Source: Cupriavidus sp. D39 (GTDB lineage Bacteria; Pseudomonadota; Gammaproteobacteria; Burkholderiales; Burkholderiaceae). From it: a stretch of DNA of 64,000 nucleotides. The position numbers were made by a program, and so were the translations under genes. Shown here one piece after another: positions 27,939 through 37,241 of this stretch. Location of the stretch: assembly GCF_026627925.1 (NCBI RefSeq), contig NZ_JAPNLE010000009.1, forward strand, positions 4,278,001 through 4,342,000. Reading direction: 5' to 3'. The notes beneath the pieces are model-generated. The model made no database searches, was not told the origin of the DNA, and saw only the letters and a program-made list of their open reading frames with translations. Position 1 is the first letter of the stretch, and every line of letters begins with the position of its first letter.

Positions 27939-29117
27939 TCAGAGCCGTTCGATGATGGTGGCGTTGGCCATGCCCCCAGCCTCGCACATCGACTGCAGGC
28001 CGTAGCGCCCGCCGCTGTCTTCCAGGGCGTGCAGCATCGTGGTCATCAGGCGCGCGCCCGAGGCGCCCAGCGGATGCCCGAGCGCGATCGCGCCGCCACG
28101 CGGATTCAGGCGTGCCGGGTCGGCGCCGAGCGCGCGTTGCCATGCCAGCGGCACGCAGGCAAAGGCCTCGTTGATCTCGTAGTGTGCAATCGCATCGAGG
28201 CTGAGGCCGCTCTTTTCCAGCGCGCGCTTGCTGGAAGGAATCGGCGCGGTCAGCATGGTCAGGGGGCTGTCGCCGCAGGCATCGAAGGCAACGAAGCGCG
28301 CGCGGGCGTTCAGGCCGAGGCGGGAGGCGGCGCGCTCGCTCATCAGCAGGATGGCGGCGGCGCCGTCGCTGATCTGCGAGGCATTGCCGGCGGTCACATG
28401 CCAGCCGATCTGCGGGAAGCGCTGGCCGAGCGCTTCGTCGCGGAAGGACGGCGCCAGCGTGGCCAGGCGCTCGGCGGTGGTGGTGGGGCGGATGGTTTCA
28501 TCGTGCTCGACGAGGCCCGCGGCGGTACGGACCGGCAGGATCTCGCGGCGGAAGGCGCCGGCTTCTCGCGCCTGGTGCGCGCGCTGGTGCGATTGCGCGG
28601 AGTATTGGTCGAGATCGTCGCGCGACAGTTCCCACTGCGCCGCGACCAGCTCCGCCGCCACGCCTTGCGACACCAGCCCGGGCGCGTAGCGCGCCTCGAA
28701 CGACGGGCCATAGGGATTCTGGCCGATGCGCCCCGAGCCCATCGGCACGCGGCTCATGGATTCGATGCCGCAGGCAATCACGATGTCGTAGGCGCCCGCC
28801 ATGATGCCTTGCGCGGCAAAATGCACGGCCTGCTGGCTGGACCCGCATTTGCGGTCGATGGTGGTGGAGGGCACATGTTCGGGGAACCCCGCCGCCAGCC
28901 ACGCCACGCGGCCGGGCGTGGCCGATTGCTCGCCGACCTGGCTCACGCAGCCGGTGATGACGTCTTCCACCAGTCCGGGGTCCAGCTTGTTGCGCTCGAC
29001 CAACCCGGCCAGCACCTGTGCCAGCAATTCCGTGGGATGGAGTTCGGTGAAGGCGGAGCCGGGCTTGGCGCGGCCCATGGGCGAACGGATGGCGTCGACG
29101 ATGACGGCTTGCTGCAT
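27939..29117 (-). CDS. Acetyl-CoA C-acyltransferase (thiolase)
   Basis: A 392-residue thiolase. The nucleophile Cys is in TIDRKCGSSQQAVHFAAQGI and the His in GGAIALGHPLGASGARL. The C-terminal catalytic Cys is in QSMCEAGGMANATIIE, where the usual CxGGG is changed to CEAGG. The start at 29117 (MQQAVIVDAIRSPMGRAKPG) has GGAGACC upstream. It lies between the crotonase and the SDR dehydrogenase in a same-strand unit, so it probably performs the last thiolytic step of an acyl-CoA pathway. Confidence 0.93.
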   Translation of the reverse strand: MQQAVIVDAIRSPMGRAKPGSAFTELHPTELLAQVLAGLVERNKLDPGLVEDVITGCVSQVGEQSATPGRVAWLAAGFPEHVPSTTIDRKCGSSQQAVHFAAQGIMAGAYDIVIACGIESMSRVPMGSGRIGQNPYGPSFEARYAPGLVSQGVAAELVAAQWELSRDDLDQYSAQSHQRAHQAREAGAFRREILPVRTAAGLVEHDETIRPTTTAERLATLAPSFRDEALGQRFPQIGWHVTAGNASQISDGAAAILLMSERAASRLGLNARARFVAFDACGDSPLTMLTAPIPSSKRALEKSGLSLDAIAHYEINEAFACVPLAWQRALGADPARLNPRGGAIALGHPLGASGARLMTTMLHALEDSGGRYGLQSMCEAGGMANATIIERL

Positions 29118-29163
29118 GGTGGGTCTCCGGATGTCTCTTGATGGATGTGGGAACGACGCTGGA

Positions 29164-29960
29164 TCAGCTGCCGGTGAACTCGGGCCTGCGCTTCTCCAGG
29201 AAAGCCGACACCGCTTCCCGGTGGTCCGAAGTCTGGTGCGACAACGCCTGGAAGCCGGCCGACAATTCCAGCAAGGTATCCAGGCGTGTATGCAACGCCT
29301 CGCGCAACAGGCGCTTGGCCAGCCGCACCGCATGCGGCGGATTGGCGGCGATGCGTTCGGCCAGTTCATTGGCCGTGGGCAGCAGTTGATCCGGCGGCAC
29401 CACGCGAGAGACCAGGTTCCACTCCAGCGCCTGGCGCGCATCGATGACCTGCCCGGTGAAGGTCAGCTCCGCGGCGCGTGCAAGGCCGATCACCCGCGGC
29501 AGCAGCCATGCGCCACCATCGCCCGGAATGATCCCCAGCTTGACGAAACTCTCGGCAAACTGCGCTTGCTCCGAGGCTATGCGCATGTCGCACATGCAGG
29601 CCAGGTCCAGGCCCGCGCCCATGGCCGCGCCATTGACGGCGGCGATCACCGGCACCTCCAGGTTGAACAGCGCCAGCGGCAGCCGCTGGATGCCCAGGCG
29701 GTAATCCTGGCGAATCTCCATGCCGGGCACCTGGCCCGAAGCCTGGCGCTCCATGTCGCGGATATTGCCGCCCGAGGAGAACGCGGTGCCGGCGCCGGTG
29801 ATGATCACCGCGCGTACGCTGCCGTCACGGTGGATACGGTCGATGGCCTCCAGGAAGTCGGCCACAGCGGTGTTGCCGGTGAGGGATTGCGCCGCTCCGG
29901 CTCGTTCATGGTCAGGGTCACGATGTGGCCCTGCTGCGCGTAGCGCAGGAAGCTTGTCAT
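29164..29960 (-). CDS. Enoyl-CoA hydratase/isomerase family protein, frameshifted
   Basis: A crotonase of about 265 residues. It opens MTSFLRYAQQGHIVTLTMNE (start 29960, GGAGACC upstream) and breaks after ERRN at the GGG at 29883-29885 (plus strand). One added base continues LTGNTAVADFLEAIDRIHRD. Oxyanion-hole motifs are TAFSSGGNIRDM and AAVNGAAMGAGLDLACMCDM; the catalytic region includes FVKLGIIPGDGGAWLLPRVI. It is the first gene of the crotonase-thiolase-SDR-Bug series on the minus strand. Confidence 0.9.
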
Positions 29961-30070
29961 GCTGGTCTCCGGTCGTTGTAGTCGTTGGCCGGCGCCGAGC
30001 GGCGCCGCCGACATTGGCTTATCCCAAAAGGCTAAGGGAGCGCGCCCCCGGGTGTCCAATATTCATTTGG

Positions 30071-30103
30071 GCTGCACTGATATCCGCCGTATATCAGTGC
30101 AGC
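30071..30103. promoter_or_regulatory. Perfect 13-bp inverted repeat between the crotonase and MarR genes
   Basis: GCTGCACTGATAT at 30071-30083 and ATATCAGTGCAGC at 30091-30103 are exact reverse complements with a seven-base spacer. The element lies about 110 bases before the crotonase ATG and about 160 before the MarR gene. It lacks a T-run on either side, so an operator is more likely than a terminator. The adjacent MarR protein is the natural candidate to bind it. Confidence 0.55.
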
Positions 30104-30223
30104 CGCGTATCGGTTCCCGCCGCATCCGCATTCAAGGCCGCCCGCAGGCTTGCGGACTTCTACCGGCGAGGGTTCGTGTGCCGAATGCACCGCCCAATAC
30201 CTGGTTCGATTGCTTTGTACGGT

Positions 30224-30229
30224 TATAAT
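30224..30229 (+). promoter_or_regulatory. Consensus -10 element for the MarR/efflux operon
   Basis: TATAAT at 30224-30229, within an unusually AT-rich patch for this genome, lies 37 bases before the likely MarR start. No good -35 is visible; TGGTTC at 30202-30207 gives 16-base spacing. Confidence 0.45.
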
Positions 30230-30265
30230 TTGCATCCTAACTATATGGCTGCTATCATTCCGTCG

Positions 30266-30726
30266 ATGCCTTCAATCGACACCCTCCGTTTCGCCTTTAC
30301 CGGCCAGATCATGCTGGCCGGCCGCCAATGGCGCCACATTTCGCAGGGTGCCGTCACCGCCTACGGTATTTCCGCCGCCGCCGCGGGCCCTTGCTGTTTA
30401 TCCGCCGCCTTGGCGGCGGCGTGCGCCAGGTCACCTTGGCGGACTATGTCGGGCTGGAAGGCGCATCGCTGGTGCGCCTGGTTGACCAGCTTTCCGCGGC
30501 GGGCCTTGTGCGCCGGGAAGTGGATGCGAACGATCGCAGGGCCAATGCGCTCTGGCTCACCGATGCCGGCGAGGCGCTTGCCGAAAAACTCGAGGCTGAG
30601 CTCAAGCATCTGCGGGCCAGCGTCTTTGCTGACATCAGCGAACAGGATTTCGAGGGCGCCATGCGCGTGCTCAATGCGCTCGCCCGCGCAGCCGAGTCCA
30701 CCCCCAACACTGTTTCCGGGTCGTAA
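30266..30726 (+). CDS. MarR-family transcriptional regulator, frameshifted
   Basis: About 153 residues from MPSIDTLRFAFTGQIMLAGR; an ATG at 30245 would add seven residues. The frame breaks in AAAAGP at the CCC at 30388-30390. One added C continues LLFIRRLGGGVRQVTLADYV, then the winged helix GASLVRLVDQLSAAGLVRRE and VDANDRRANALWLTDAGEAL. It lies five bases before the FUSC efflux gene, so it is probably the local repressor of the efflux operon, responding to an aromatic or phenolic ligand as in related systems. Confidence 0.88.
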
Positions 30727-30730
30727 GAAC

Positions 30731-32818
30731 ATGGTTAGCTGGCCCACCGGACGGGACTGGATCTTTTCCCTCAAAGCCTTTGCTGCGGCCATGCTGGCGC
30801 TGTTCATCGCGCTGTACCTCGGCCTGCCGCGCCCGTACTGGGCCATGGCCTCCGTGTATATCGTGGCGCATCCGCTGACCGGCGCGACGCGTTCCAAGGC
30901 GCTGTATCGCGTGCTTGGCACGCTGCTTGGCGCAGCCGCATCCGTGGCCATCGTGCCGCCGCTGGTCAATGCGCCGGTGCTGCTGATGGCTGCGGTGGCG
31001 CTATGGACCGGCATCCTGCTCTATGTCGCGCTGCTGCACCGTACGCCGCGCAGCTATGTGTTCATGCTGGCGGCCTATACGCTGCCGATGGTGGCCTTGC
31101 CCTCGGTGAGCGATCCCGGGGGCGTGTTCGATATCGCCGTGGCGCGGGCCGAGGAGATCTGCCTGGGCATCCTGTGCGCGAGCATCATCGGCTCGACCAT
31201 CTTCCCCGCCAAGGTAGCCACGGTGCTCGGCCAGAAATCCGGCCAGTGGCTGGCAGACGCCGCGCTGTGGGCCACCGATATGCTCTCGGCCCATCTGGCC
31301 GCGAAGGTGTCGCGCCATCACAGCCGCCATCGCCTGGCCGCCGACATCCTCGCGCTCGACCAACTGATCAGCCATCTCTCCTACGACGCCGAGAGCGCCG
31401 CGCGCGTGAAGCACGCGCAGGAGTTGCGTGGCCGCATGACGATGCTGCTGCCCGTGCTGTCGTCGCTGGCCTCCGTGGTGGATGCCTTGCACCAGCACGC
31501 CGCCGGCATTCCGCAACGTCTGTCGCGCAATATGGCGCTGGTGTCGGCGTGGATCAGCGCGGGCGCGCAGGCGCCGCTGCCGGCGTTGCAGCTATCCCCG
31601 GATGCGCCCATCGCCGACGCCGGCCTGGAGCCCGGCAGTGCCGGGCCTGACTGGCACGCGGCACTGGCCGCCACCGCCGAGGGCCGCCTGCGCGAGCTGA
31701 TGGAGTTGTGGCAGGACTGCGTATCGCTGCAGCGCCGTATCGGCGCGGCGGCACCGGAGGGCGACTGGGCGCCGGTGTTCCAGCGCTGGGGCGTGGGCGC
31801 CGCACGCCACTACGATCACGGCATGCTGTTGTTCTCCACCGCCACGACGGCGCTGGCGATCTTCAGCATGGGCATGGTGTGGATCTGGACGGGCTGGGCG
31901 GATGGTGCCGGCGCGGTCGCGCTGGGCGCGGTGTCGTGCTGCTTCTTTGCCGCGATGGACGAGCCGGCGCCCATGATCCGCTCGTTCTTCCGCTGGAACG
32001 TGGTGTGCCTGGTGCTCGCCACCATCTACCTGTTCGTGGTCCTGCCGAACGCGCACGATTTCGAGATGCTGGTGCTGATGTTCGCGGTGCCTTACCTGAT
32101 CATCGGCGTGATGATGGCGCAGCCGCGGCTCGCGCTGATCGCCATGCCGCTGGCCGTGGTCACGGCCAACGATATCGGCATCCAGGGCGCCTACAACGCC
32201 GACTTCAACGCCTTTTTCAATGGCAACGTGGCCGGCATCGCCGGCATCCTGTTCGCACTGGTGTGGACCCTGGTGGCGCGGCCGTTCGGGACCAAGGCCG
32301 CGGTGCGGCGGCTGGTGCGCGCCAGCTGGGGCGACATCGCCCGCAACGCCACCGGGCGCGAGCCGGGCGAGCACGCGCACTTGCGTGCCCGCATGCTGGA
32401 CCGCCTGGCGCAACTGGTGCCGCGGCTGGCGGCCAGCGAGGATGAAACCACCGGCGACGGTTTTACCGAAGTGCGCGTGGAGCTCAGCACGCTGGCGCTG
32501 CAACGCGAACTGTCCGCGCTGGCGCCGGAGCACCAGCACTCGGTGCGCCGCGTGCTGCAGGGCATCGCCAGCTACTACCAGGCACGCCTGGATGCCCGTG
32601 CCGACACGCCGCCGCAAGTGCTGCGCGACCGGCTGGGCAAGGCGATCCGCAAGGTTGCCTCGCGCGCCGACCACGCTTCGCGCGAAGCCTTCGCCGCGCT
32701 GGTGGAGATGCACGTCGCGTTGTTTTCGGCAGCACCCGCGGCGATGAGCGCGGCTGGTGCCCAGCCCGCAGGCCAGGCGGCAGACCCAATGAGCAAGCAA
32801 GCGAGCAACAAGCAATGA
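30731..32818 (+). CDS. FUSC/AaeB-type inner-membrane efflux protein
   Basis: A 695-residue protein with the FUSC layout. An N-terminal membrane block contains YLGLPRPYWAMASVYIVAHP, GATRSKALYRVLGTLLGAAA and HRTPRSYVFMLAAYTLPMVA. A long cytosolic region is followed by a second membrane block (VVTANDIGIQGAYNADFNAF, LVWTLVARPFGTKAAVRRLV). It belongs with AaeB (p-hydroxybenzoate efflux) and fusaric-acid resistance proteins. It is translationally coupled to DUF1656, HlyD and OprM genes, so it is likely the inner-membrane pump of a tripartite exporter of aromatic acids. Confidence 0.92.
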   Translation: MVSWPTGRDWIFSLKAFAAAMLALFIALYLGLPRPYWAMASVYIVAHPLTGATRSKALYRVLGTLLGAAASVAIVPPLVNAPVLLMAAVALWTGILLYVALLHRTPRSYVFMLAAYTLPMVALPSVSDPGGVFDIAVARAEEICLGILCASIIGSTIFPAKVATVLGQKSGQWLADAALWATDMLSAHLAAKVSRHHSRHRLAADILALDQLISHLSYDAESAARVKHAQELRGRMTMLLPVLSSLASVVDALHQHAAGIPQRLSRNMALVSAWISAGAQAPLPALQLSPDAPIADAGLEPGSAGPDWHAALAATAEGRLRELMELWQDCVSLQRRIGAAAPEGDWAPVFQRWGVGAARHYDHGMLLFSTATTALAIFSMGMVWIWTGWADGAGAVALGAVSCCFFAAMDEPAPMIRSFFRWNVVCLVLATIYLFVVLPNAHDFEMLVLMFAVPYLIIGVMMAQPRLALIAMPLAVVTANDIGIQGAYNADFNAFFNGNVAGIAGILFALVWTLVARPFGTKAAVRRLVRASWGDIARNATGREPGEHAHLRARMLDRLAQLVPRLAASEDETTGDGFTEVRVELSTLALQRELSALAPEHQHSVRRVLQGIASYYQARLDARADTPPQVLRDRLGKAIRKVASRADHASREAFAALVEMHVALFSAAPAAMSAAGAQPAGQAADPMSKQASNKQ

Positions 32819-33024
32819 GCGGCGAAGTCGACGTCTATGGTGTGTTTGTCCCGAGCCTGCTGGCGTGGATGCTGGTGGCGTTCGTGATCACGGCTTGCGC
32901 GCGCGCCGTGCTGGCGCGTGTGGGTTTTTATCGGCTGGTCTGGCACCGGTCCCTGTTCAATCTGGCGTTATATGTGATCGTCCTGGGCGGCATCGTCCAC
33001 CTGGTCTATCGGCTGCAGTCATGA
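32815..33024 (+). CDS. DUF1656 small membrane protein, AaeX-like
   Basis: A 69-residue protein with two membrane segments (VFVPSLLAWMLVAFVITACA; LFNLALYVIVLGGIVHLVYR). This is the standard small partner between FUSC and HlyD genes in AaeXAB-type systems. It overlaps FUSC by four bases and the HlyD gene by four bases. Confidence 0.92.
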   Translation: MSGEVDVYGVFVPSLLAWMLVAFVITACARAVLARVGFYRLVWHRSLFNLALYVIVLGGIVHLVYRLQS

Positions 33025-33997
33025 AACTGAATCTTCGTACGCTTGGACCCATCGTCCTTACCCTTGTCGTCACCGCGGTCGCGGTCGTCGTCGTCAAGCA
33101 CCTGTGGGATTACTACACGGTGGCGCCATGGACCCGCGACGGCCATATCCGCGCGGACGTGGTGCAGATCGCGCCGGACGTGTCCGGGCTGGTGACCAAG
33201 GTCCTGGTCAAGGACAACCAGCGCGTGCAACGCGGGCAGCCGCTGTTCGAGATCGACCGCGACCGCTTCGCGCTCGCGCTGCAGCAGGCCCAGGCTACCG
33301 CGGCGGCGCAGAGTGCCATGCTCGCGCAGGCCCGCCGTGAGGCACGCCGCAGCCAGACCCTGTCCGAGGTCGTCTCCAAGGAAGTGGTGGAAGAAGGCCT
33401 GGCCAAGGTCCAGCAGGGCGAGGCCGCGCTGGCGCAGGCGCAGGCCGCGGTCAACCTCGCCAAGCTCAACCTGGAGCGCACCAGCGTGCTCAGCCCGGTC
33501 GATGGCTACCTGAACGACCGGCTGCCGCGACTGGGCGACTACGTCAACACTGGCCGCCCGGTGTTGTCGATGGTGGATGCGAACTCCTTCCACGTGGAAG
33601 GCTACTTCGAGGAAACCAAGCTGCACGGCATCCATATCGGCAATCCGGTGGACATCCGCATCATGGGCGAATCCCGCGTGCTGCATGGCCACGTGCAGAG
33701 CATCGCCGCCGGCATCGAGGACCGGGACCGCACCAACGGCTCCAACCTGCTGCCGAATGTGAACCCGACGTTTAACTGGGTCCGCCTTGCGCAGCGTATC
33801 CCGGTGCGCATCGCGCTGGACGAGCCGCCCGCCGACCTGCGGATGGTGGCGGGCCGTACCGCTACCGTGTCGGTGCGCGAACCCTCGGCGCGGGACAAGG
33901 CGCAGGCCGAGCCGCAGGACCAGAAGGGCCAGAAGGGCCAGAAGGACAAGCTCGCGCTGGCCGGCAAGGGAGCCGCCAGCCAGGAGGCGCGCAGTGA
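33021..33997 (+). CDS. HlyD-family periplasmic adaptor of the FUSC efflux system
   Basis: A membrane-fusion protein with an N-terminal signal anchor (LGPIVLTLVVTAVAVVVVKH). Next come DYYTVAPWTRDGHIRADVVQ, a lipoyl-like half (IAPDVSGLVTKVLVKDNQRV), a coiled hairpin of about 90 residues and LERTSVLSPVDGYLNDRLPR. The C-terminus is a KGQKGQK-type polar stretch. As sequenced, the frame overruns the outer-membrane gene to 34190. If the GGG at 33968-33970 lacks one G, it would instead end SRQPGGAQ at 33997, overlapping the next GTG start; I prefer that model. Without correction the start and core are unchanged. Confidence 0.88.
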
Positions 33998-35448
33998 ACA
34001 CGTTGCGCAAAGCCCTGCTGCCGGCACTGGTGACGCTGCTGTTTGCTGCCTGCACCACCGTCGGTCCGGACTACCATGTGCTCGACAACGCCGCCGTGAA
34101 GGCGGAAGCGGCCAACGGCCCGCTGCTCGGCACGAACAATCCCGCCGTATCGATTGCCGAGGTGCCCGATGGCTGGTGGCGCCTGTATGACGATCCCAAG
34201 CTCGACCAACTGGTGCAGCAGGCGCTCGTCGCTAATACCGATCTGCGCGTGGCAGCGGCCAACCTGAAGCGCGCCATCGCGGTCTACCACGAGGTGGAGG
34301 CGGAGAACCTGCCGGAAGCCAAGCTCTCCGCCAGCGCGGAGCGCGGGCAGATCGCCGGCGAGCCGCTGCTCAAGGAAGAGAAGATCCCGGCGATGAACTT
34401 TGGCGATGTCGGCTTCAAGGTTTCCTACCTGATCGACTTCTTCGGCAAGCTCGCGCGCGCCGATGAGGCGGCACTGGCCGGCGCGCAAGCCAGCCAGGCG
34501 GCGCTCGACCAGGCACGCGTTGGCGTGGTGGCCGAGACCGTGCGTGCCTACGTGCAGGGCTGCGCCGCGACGCATGAACTCACCGTGGCCGAGCATCAAC
34601 TGGAGTTGCAGCGCCGCGGCGTCGAACTGGCCCGCAAGATGGTCGATGCCGGGCGCGGGCAGCCGGTGGACCTGCTGCGCTCCCAGGCCCAGGCCGACGT
34701 GCTGCGCGCTGCCTTGCCGCGCTTCAAGGCCGAGCAAGAGGGCGCGGCGTACCGGCTGGCGGTGATGCTGGGCAAGCCGCCCAGCGCCACCTCGCAGGCC
34801 GAGTACGCCTGCCACGAAGAACCCAGGCTGCGCCAGGCGCTGCCTGTGGGCGACGGCGCCGCGCTGCTCAAGCGCCGGCCCGACGTGCGCCAGGCCGAGC
34901 GCGAACTCGCCTCCGCCACGGCCAAGATCGGTGTCGCCACGGCGGATCTGTATCCGTCCATCCGCATCGGTGCCTCCGCCGGCTTTACCGGCATCCTGGA
35001 TCACCTCGGGCAAGCGCCGACCGCGCACTGGGGCTATGGTCCGCTGATCACCTGGAACATCCCGACCAGCGGCACGCGCGCCCGCATCCACGGCACCGAA
35101 GCCGGCGCCGAAGCAGCACTCGCCCACTTCGATGGCGTGGTGCTCAAGGCGCTGCGTGAAACGCAGTCGGCGCTGAGCAGCTATACGCGGGAGCTGGAGC
35201 GCACCCAGGCGCTGCGCGATGCTCGCGACAAGGCCAATGAAGTCGCACGGCAGAATCGCCAGCTCTACCAGGCCGGCCGCTCGCCGTACCTGTCGAGCCT
35301 GGACGCTGACCGCACGCTGGCCAGCACCGAGGCGTCGCTGGCGGCGTCGGAAAGCCAGGTGGCGCTGGACCAGATCAATCTCTTCCTTGCGCTGGGCGGC
35401 GGATGGCAAAATGCGCCCAAGGTCGAGTCGCGCACGATGAGCGAGTGA
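33994..35448 (+). CDS. Outer-membrane efflux lipoprotein, OprM/NodT family
   Basis: A 484-residue TolC-like lipoprotein. The GTG start at 33994 is preceded by CAGGAGG. The lipobox is VTLLFAACTTVGPDYH (Cys about residue 18). Two TolC repeats follow, with family stretches GWWRLYDDPKLDQLVQQAL, VVAETVRAYVQGCAATHELT, LLKRRPDVRQAERELASATA and ADLYPSIRIGASAGFTGIL. It is the last gene of the MarR-FUSC-DUF1656-HlyD-OprM unit and forms the outer-membrane duct of the exporter. Confidence 0.93.
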   Translation: MNTLRKALLPALVTLLFAACTTVGPDYHVLDNAAVKAEAANGPLLGTNNPAVSIAEVPDGWWRLYDDPKLDQLVQQALVANTDLRVAAANLKRAIAVYHEVEAENLPEAKLSASAERGQIAGEPLLKEEKIPAMNFGDVGFKVSYLIDFFGKLARADEAALAGAQASQAALDQARVGVVAETVRAYVQGCAATHELTVAEHQLELQRRGVELARKMVDAGRGQPVDLLRSQAQADVLRAALPRFKAEQEGAAYRLAVMLGKPPSATSQAEYACHEEPRLRQALPVGDGAALLKRRPDVRQAERELASATAKIGVATADLYPSIRIGASAGFTGILDHLGQAPTAHWGYGPLITWNIPTSGTRARIHGTEAGAEAALAHFDGVVLKALRETQSALSSYTRELERTQALRDARDKANEVARQNRQLYQAGRSPYLSSLDADRTLASTEASLAASESQVALDQINLFLALGGGWQNAPKVESRTMSE

Positions 35449-35510
35449 GGCGCACTGAACGCGCACTGAGCGCCCGCCGAAGGCGCATCAGGCCGTCACC
35501 ATGGTTAAAG

Positions 35511-35532
35511 CCATGCAAGCTTGCTTGCATGG
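35511..35532. promoter_or_regulatory. Perfect 22-bp palindrome before the MetQ-like gene
   Basis: CCATGCAAGC and GCTTGCATGG flank a central TT. The site ends 20 bases before the ATG at 35553, so it overlaps the likely translation-initiation region. It could be an operator or an mRNA hairpin; no known consensus is recognised. Confidence 0.45.
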
Positions 35533-35552
35533 CGCAACGGAATACAAGCAGC

Positions 35553-36383
35553 ATGTCTAACTTCTCTGGTTTCTCTTTTCCCGCCCTCCGTAAAGCGCTG
35601 TCCATCGCGGTAGCCACGCTCGGCATCGTGGCATCGGGCGCTACGATGGCGCAGGAGCAGACCCTGCGCGTCGGCACCGTCAGCGGCCCGGACGCGCAGG
35701 TCTGGCAGGTAGTGCAAAAGGCCGCCAAGCGCCAAGGGCTCAACATCAAGGTCGTCGAGTTCAACGACTACGTGCAGCCCAACGCCGCGCTCGACGCCGG
35801 CGACCTCGACGCCAACAGCTTCCAGCACCAGCCCTACCTGGACAGCCAGGTGAAGCAGCGCGGCTACAAGATGGTCAGCGTGGGCTACACGTATATCTCC
35901 CCGCTGGGCATCTACTCGCAAAAGCTGAAGTCACCCAAGGACCTGCCGCAAGGCGCCAAGGTCGCCGTGCCCAACGACCCCTCCAACGAAAATCGCGCGC
36001 TGCTCTTGCTGGCCGCGCAAGGCGTGATCAAGCTCAAGAGCGGCGTCGGCACCAACGGCGTCAACGCAACGCCGCTGGATGTCAGCGACAACCCCAAGAA
36101 GCTGAAGCTCGTCGAGCTCGATGCCGCGCAACTGGCGCGCTCACTGCCCGACGTGGCAGCGGCGGTGATCAACACCAACTACGCGCTCGCCGCCGGCCTG
36201 CAGCCGACCCGCAACGCCATCGCGCTGGAAGACATCCACAGCCCGTACGCCAACATCATCGCGGTACGCACGCAGGACAAGGACAAGCCGTGGGTGAAGA
36301 AGCTGGTCGCCGCCTACCAGTCGGAAGAGGTGCGGCAGTTCATGAAGAACGAGTTCAAGGGCGCGATGGTGCCGTCGTTCTGA
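35553..36383 (+). CDS. MetQ/NlpA-family ABC transporter substrate-binding protein
   Basis: A 276-residue binding protein with a signal peptide (ALSIAVATLGIVASGATMAQ). Family motifs are LRVGTVSGPDAQVWQVVQKA, VVEFNDYVQPNAALDAGDLD, ANSFQHQPYLDSQ and VAVPNDPSNENRALLLLAAQ. The pattern is that of D-methionine or related amino-acid binders. No MetN/MetI genes follow, so it must use transporter subunits encoded elsewhere. An in-frame ATG at 35529 is possible but lies inside the palindrome. A strong terminator follows. Confidence 0.93.
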   Translation: MSNFSGFSFPALRKALSIAVATLGIVASGATMAQEQTLRVGTVSGPDAQVWQVVQKAAKRQGLNIKVVEFNDYVQPNAALDAGDLDANSFQHQPYLDSQVKQRGYKMVSVGYTYISPLGIYSQKLKSPKDLPQGAKVAVPNDPSNENRALLLLAAQGVIKLKSGVGTNGVNATPLDVSDNPKKLKLVELDAAQLARSLPDVAAAVINTNYALAAGLQPTRNAIALEDIHSPYANIIAVRTQDKDKPWVKKLVAAYQSEEVRQFMKNEFKGAMVPSF

Positions 36384-36440
36384 TTGGGCGGGCTACCGGC
36401 GACATCCGGTAGTCCCGGTTGCGCTGGCCCAACAGTCAAG

Positions 36441-36480
36441 CCCCTTTCGGATCGCAAGGTCCGAAAGGGGTTGTTGTTTG
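36441..36480 (+). terminator. Rho-independent terminator after the MetQ-like gene
   Basis: A perfect 11-bp stem, CCCCTTTCGGA (36441-36451) and TCCGAAAGGGG (36460-36470), has an eight-base loop. The T-rich tract TTGTTGTTTG follows immediately. It lies 58 bases past the stop codon and also separates this gene from the convergent TolA-like gene. Confidence 0.85.
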
Positions 36481-36495
36481 TGTTGTGGCAGGCGG

Positions 36496-37241
36496 CTACT
36501 CCCTTGGCATGAACGTGATGTTGACGCCGGGGGCGCCACGCCGTTTTCGTCGCGCGGCAGCGGATCGGATCGCTCCACCGCGCGCAGCACGGCGCTGTCC
36601 CAGCCGGCATTGCCACTGGACTTGGTCAGCCGCACCGACAGCAGCGAGCCGTCCGGCGCCATGCGCACCGAGACCACCGCGGCCGGGTTGCCGGCAATCT
36701 CTTCGGTAAAGATGATGTTCGGCTTGACGCGGCGGCGCACGCGGTCCGCGTAGCCGGGCGAGGCATTGCCACCCGCACCGGCGCCTGTGCCCGCGCGGCT
36801 GCCCACGCCACCGGTGGTGGGGGCGCTGTTGGCCATGGCCTGCAGGCGGGCCAGTTCGCTCTGGCGCTGTTGCTTCAGTGCGGCCTGTCGCTCCGCCTCG
36901 CGCGCCTTGTGTTCGCGCTGATCAGCCTGCCTGGCTTCCTCGGCCGCTGCAGCCTGCTTGCGCTTTTGCGCCTGCAAGGCGATGTCGGCGTTCTCATCCG
37001 GTTGCGGTTTCACCACGGGTTCCGGCTCCACCGGCTTCGGTTGGACCACCGGCTGGGGCTGCGAGATGTCGGGCACCGTGTCCCACAGTTCCGCCTCCAC
37101 GCCAGCCGGCGTGCGGCTTTGCCAGTGCACCCCATAGTAGAGCAGCATGCCCAGCAGCAGGTGCATGAACAGAGCCAGCAGGAAACACTTCAGCGTTCCT
37201 CGCTCCTGTACCAGTTGATACGGATAGGCAATGGTCTTCAT
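36496..37241 (-). CDS. TolA/TonB-like energy-transducing envelope protein, frameshifted near its end
   Basis: A 248-residue protein. It has an N-terminal membrane anchor (CFLLALFMHLLLGMLLYYGV), a proline-rich PQPVVQPKPVEPEPVVKPQP stretch and a Lys/Gln/Ala-rich coiled coil. A TonB-type C-terminal domain follows (YADRVRRRVKPNIIFTEEIA, VVSVRMAPDGSLLSVRLTKS). The frame breaks in the five-G run 36529-36533 (plus strand). One added base gives APPGVNITFMPRE and a stop at 36496, the normal TolA-like ending. No tolQR, pal or tolB genes are nearby, so it is an orphan paralogue or serves another ExbBD/TolQR pair. Confidence 0.85.
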
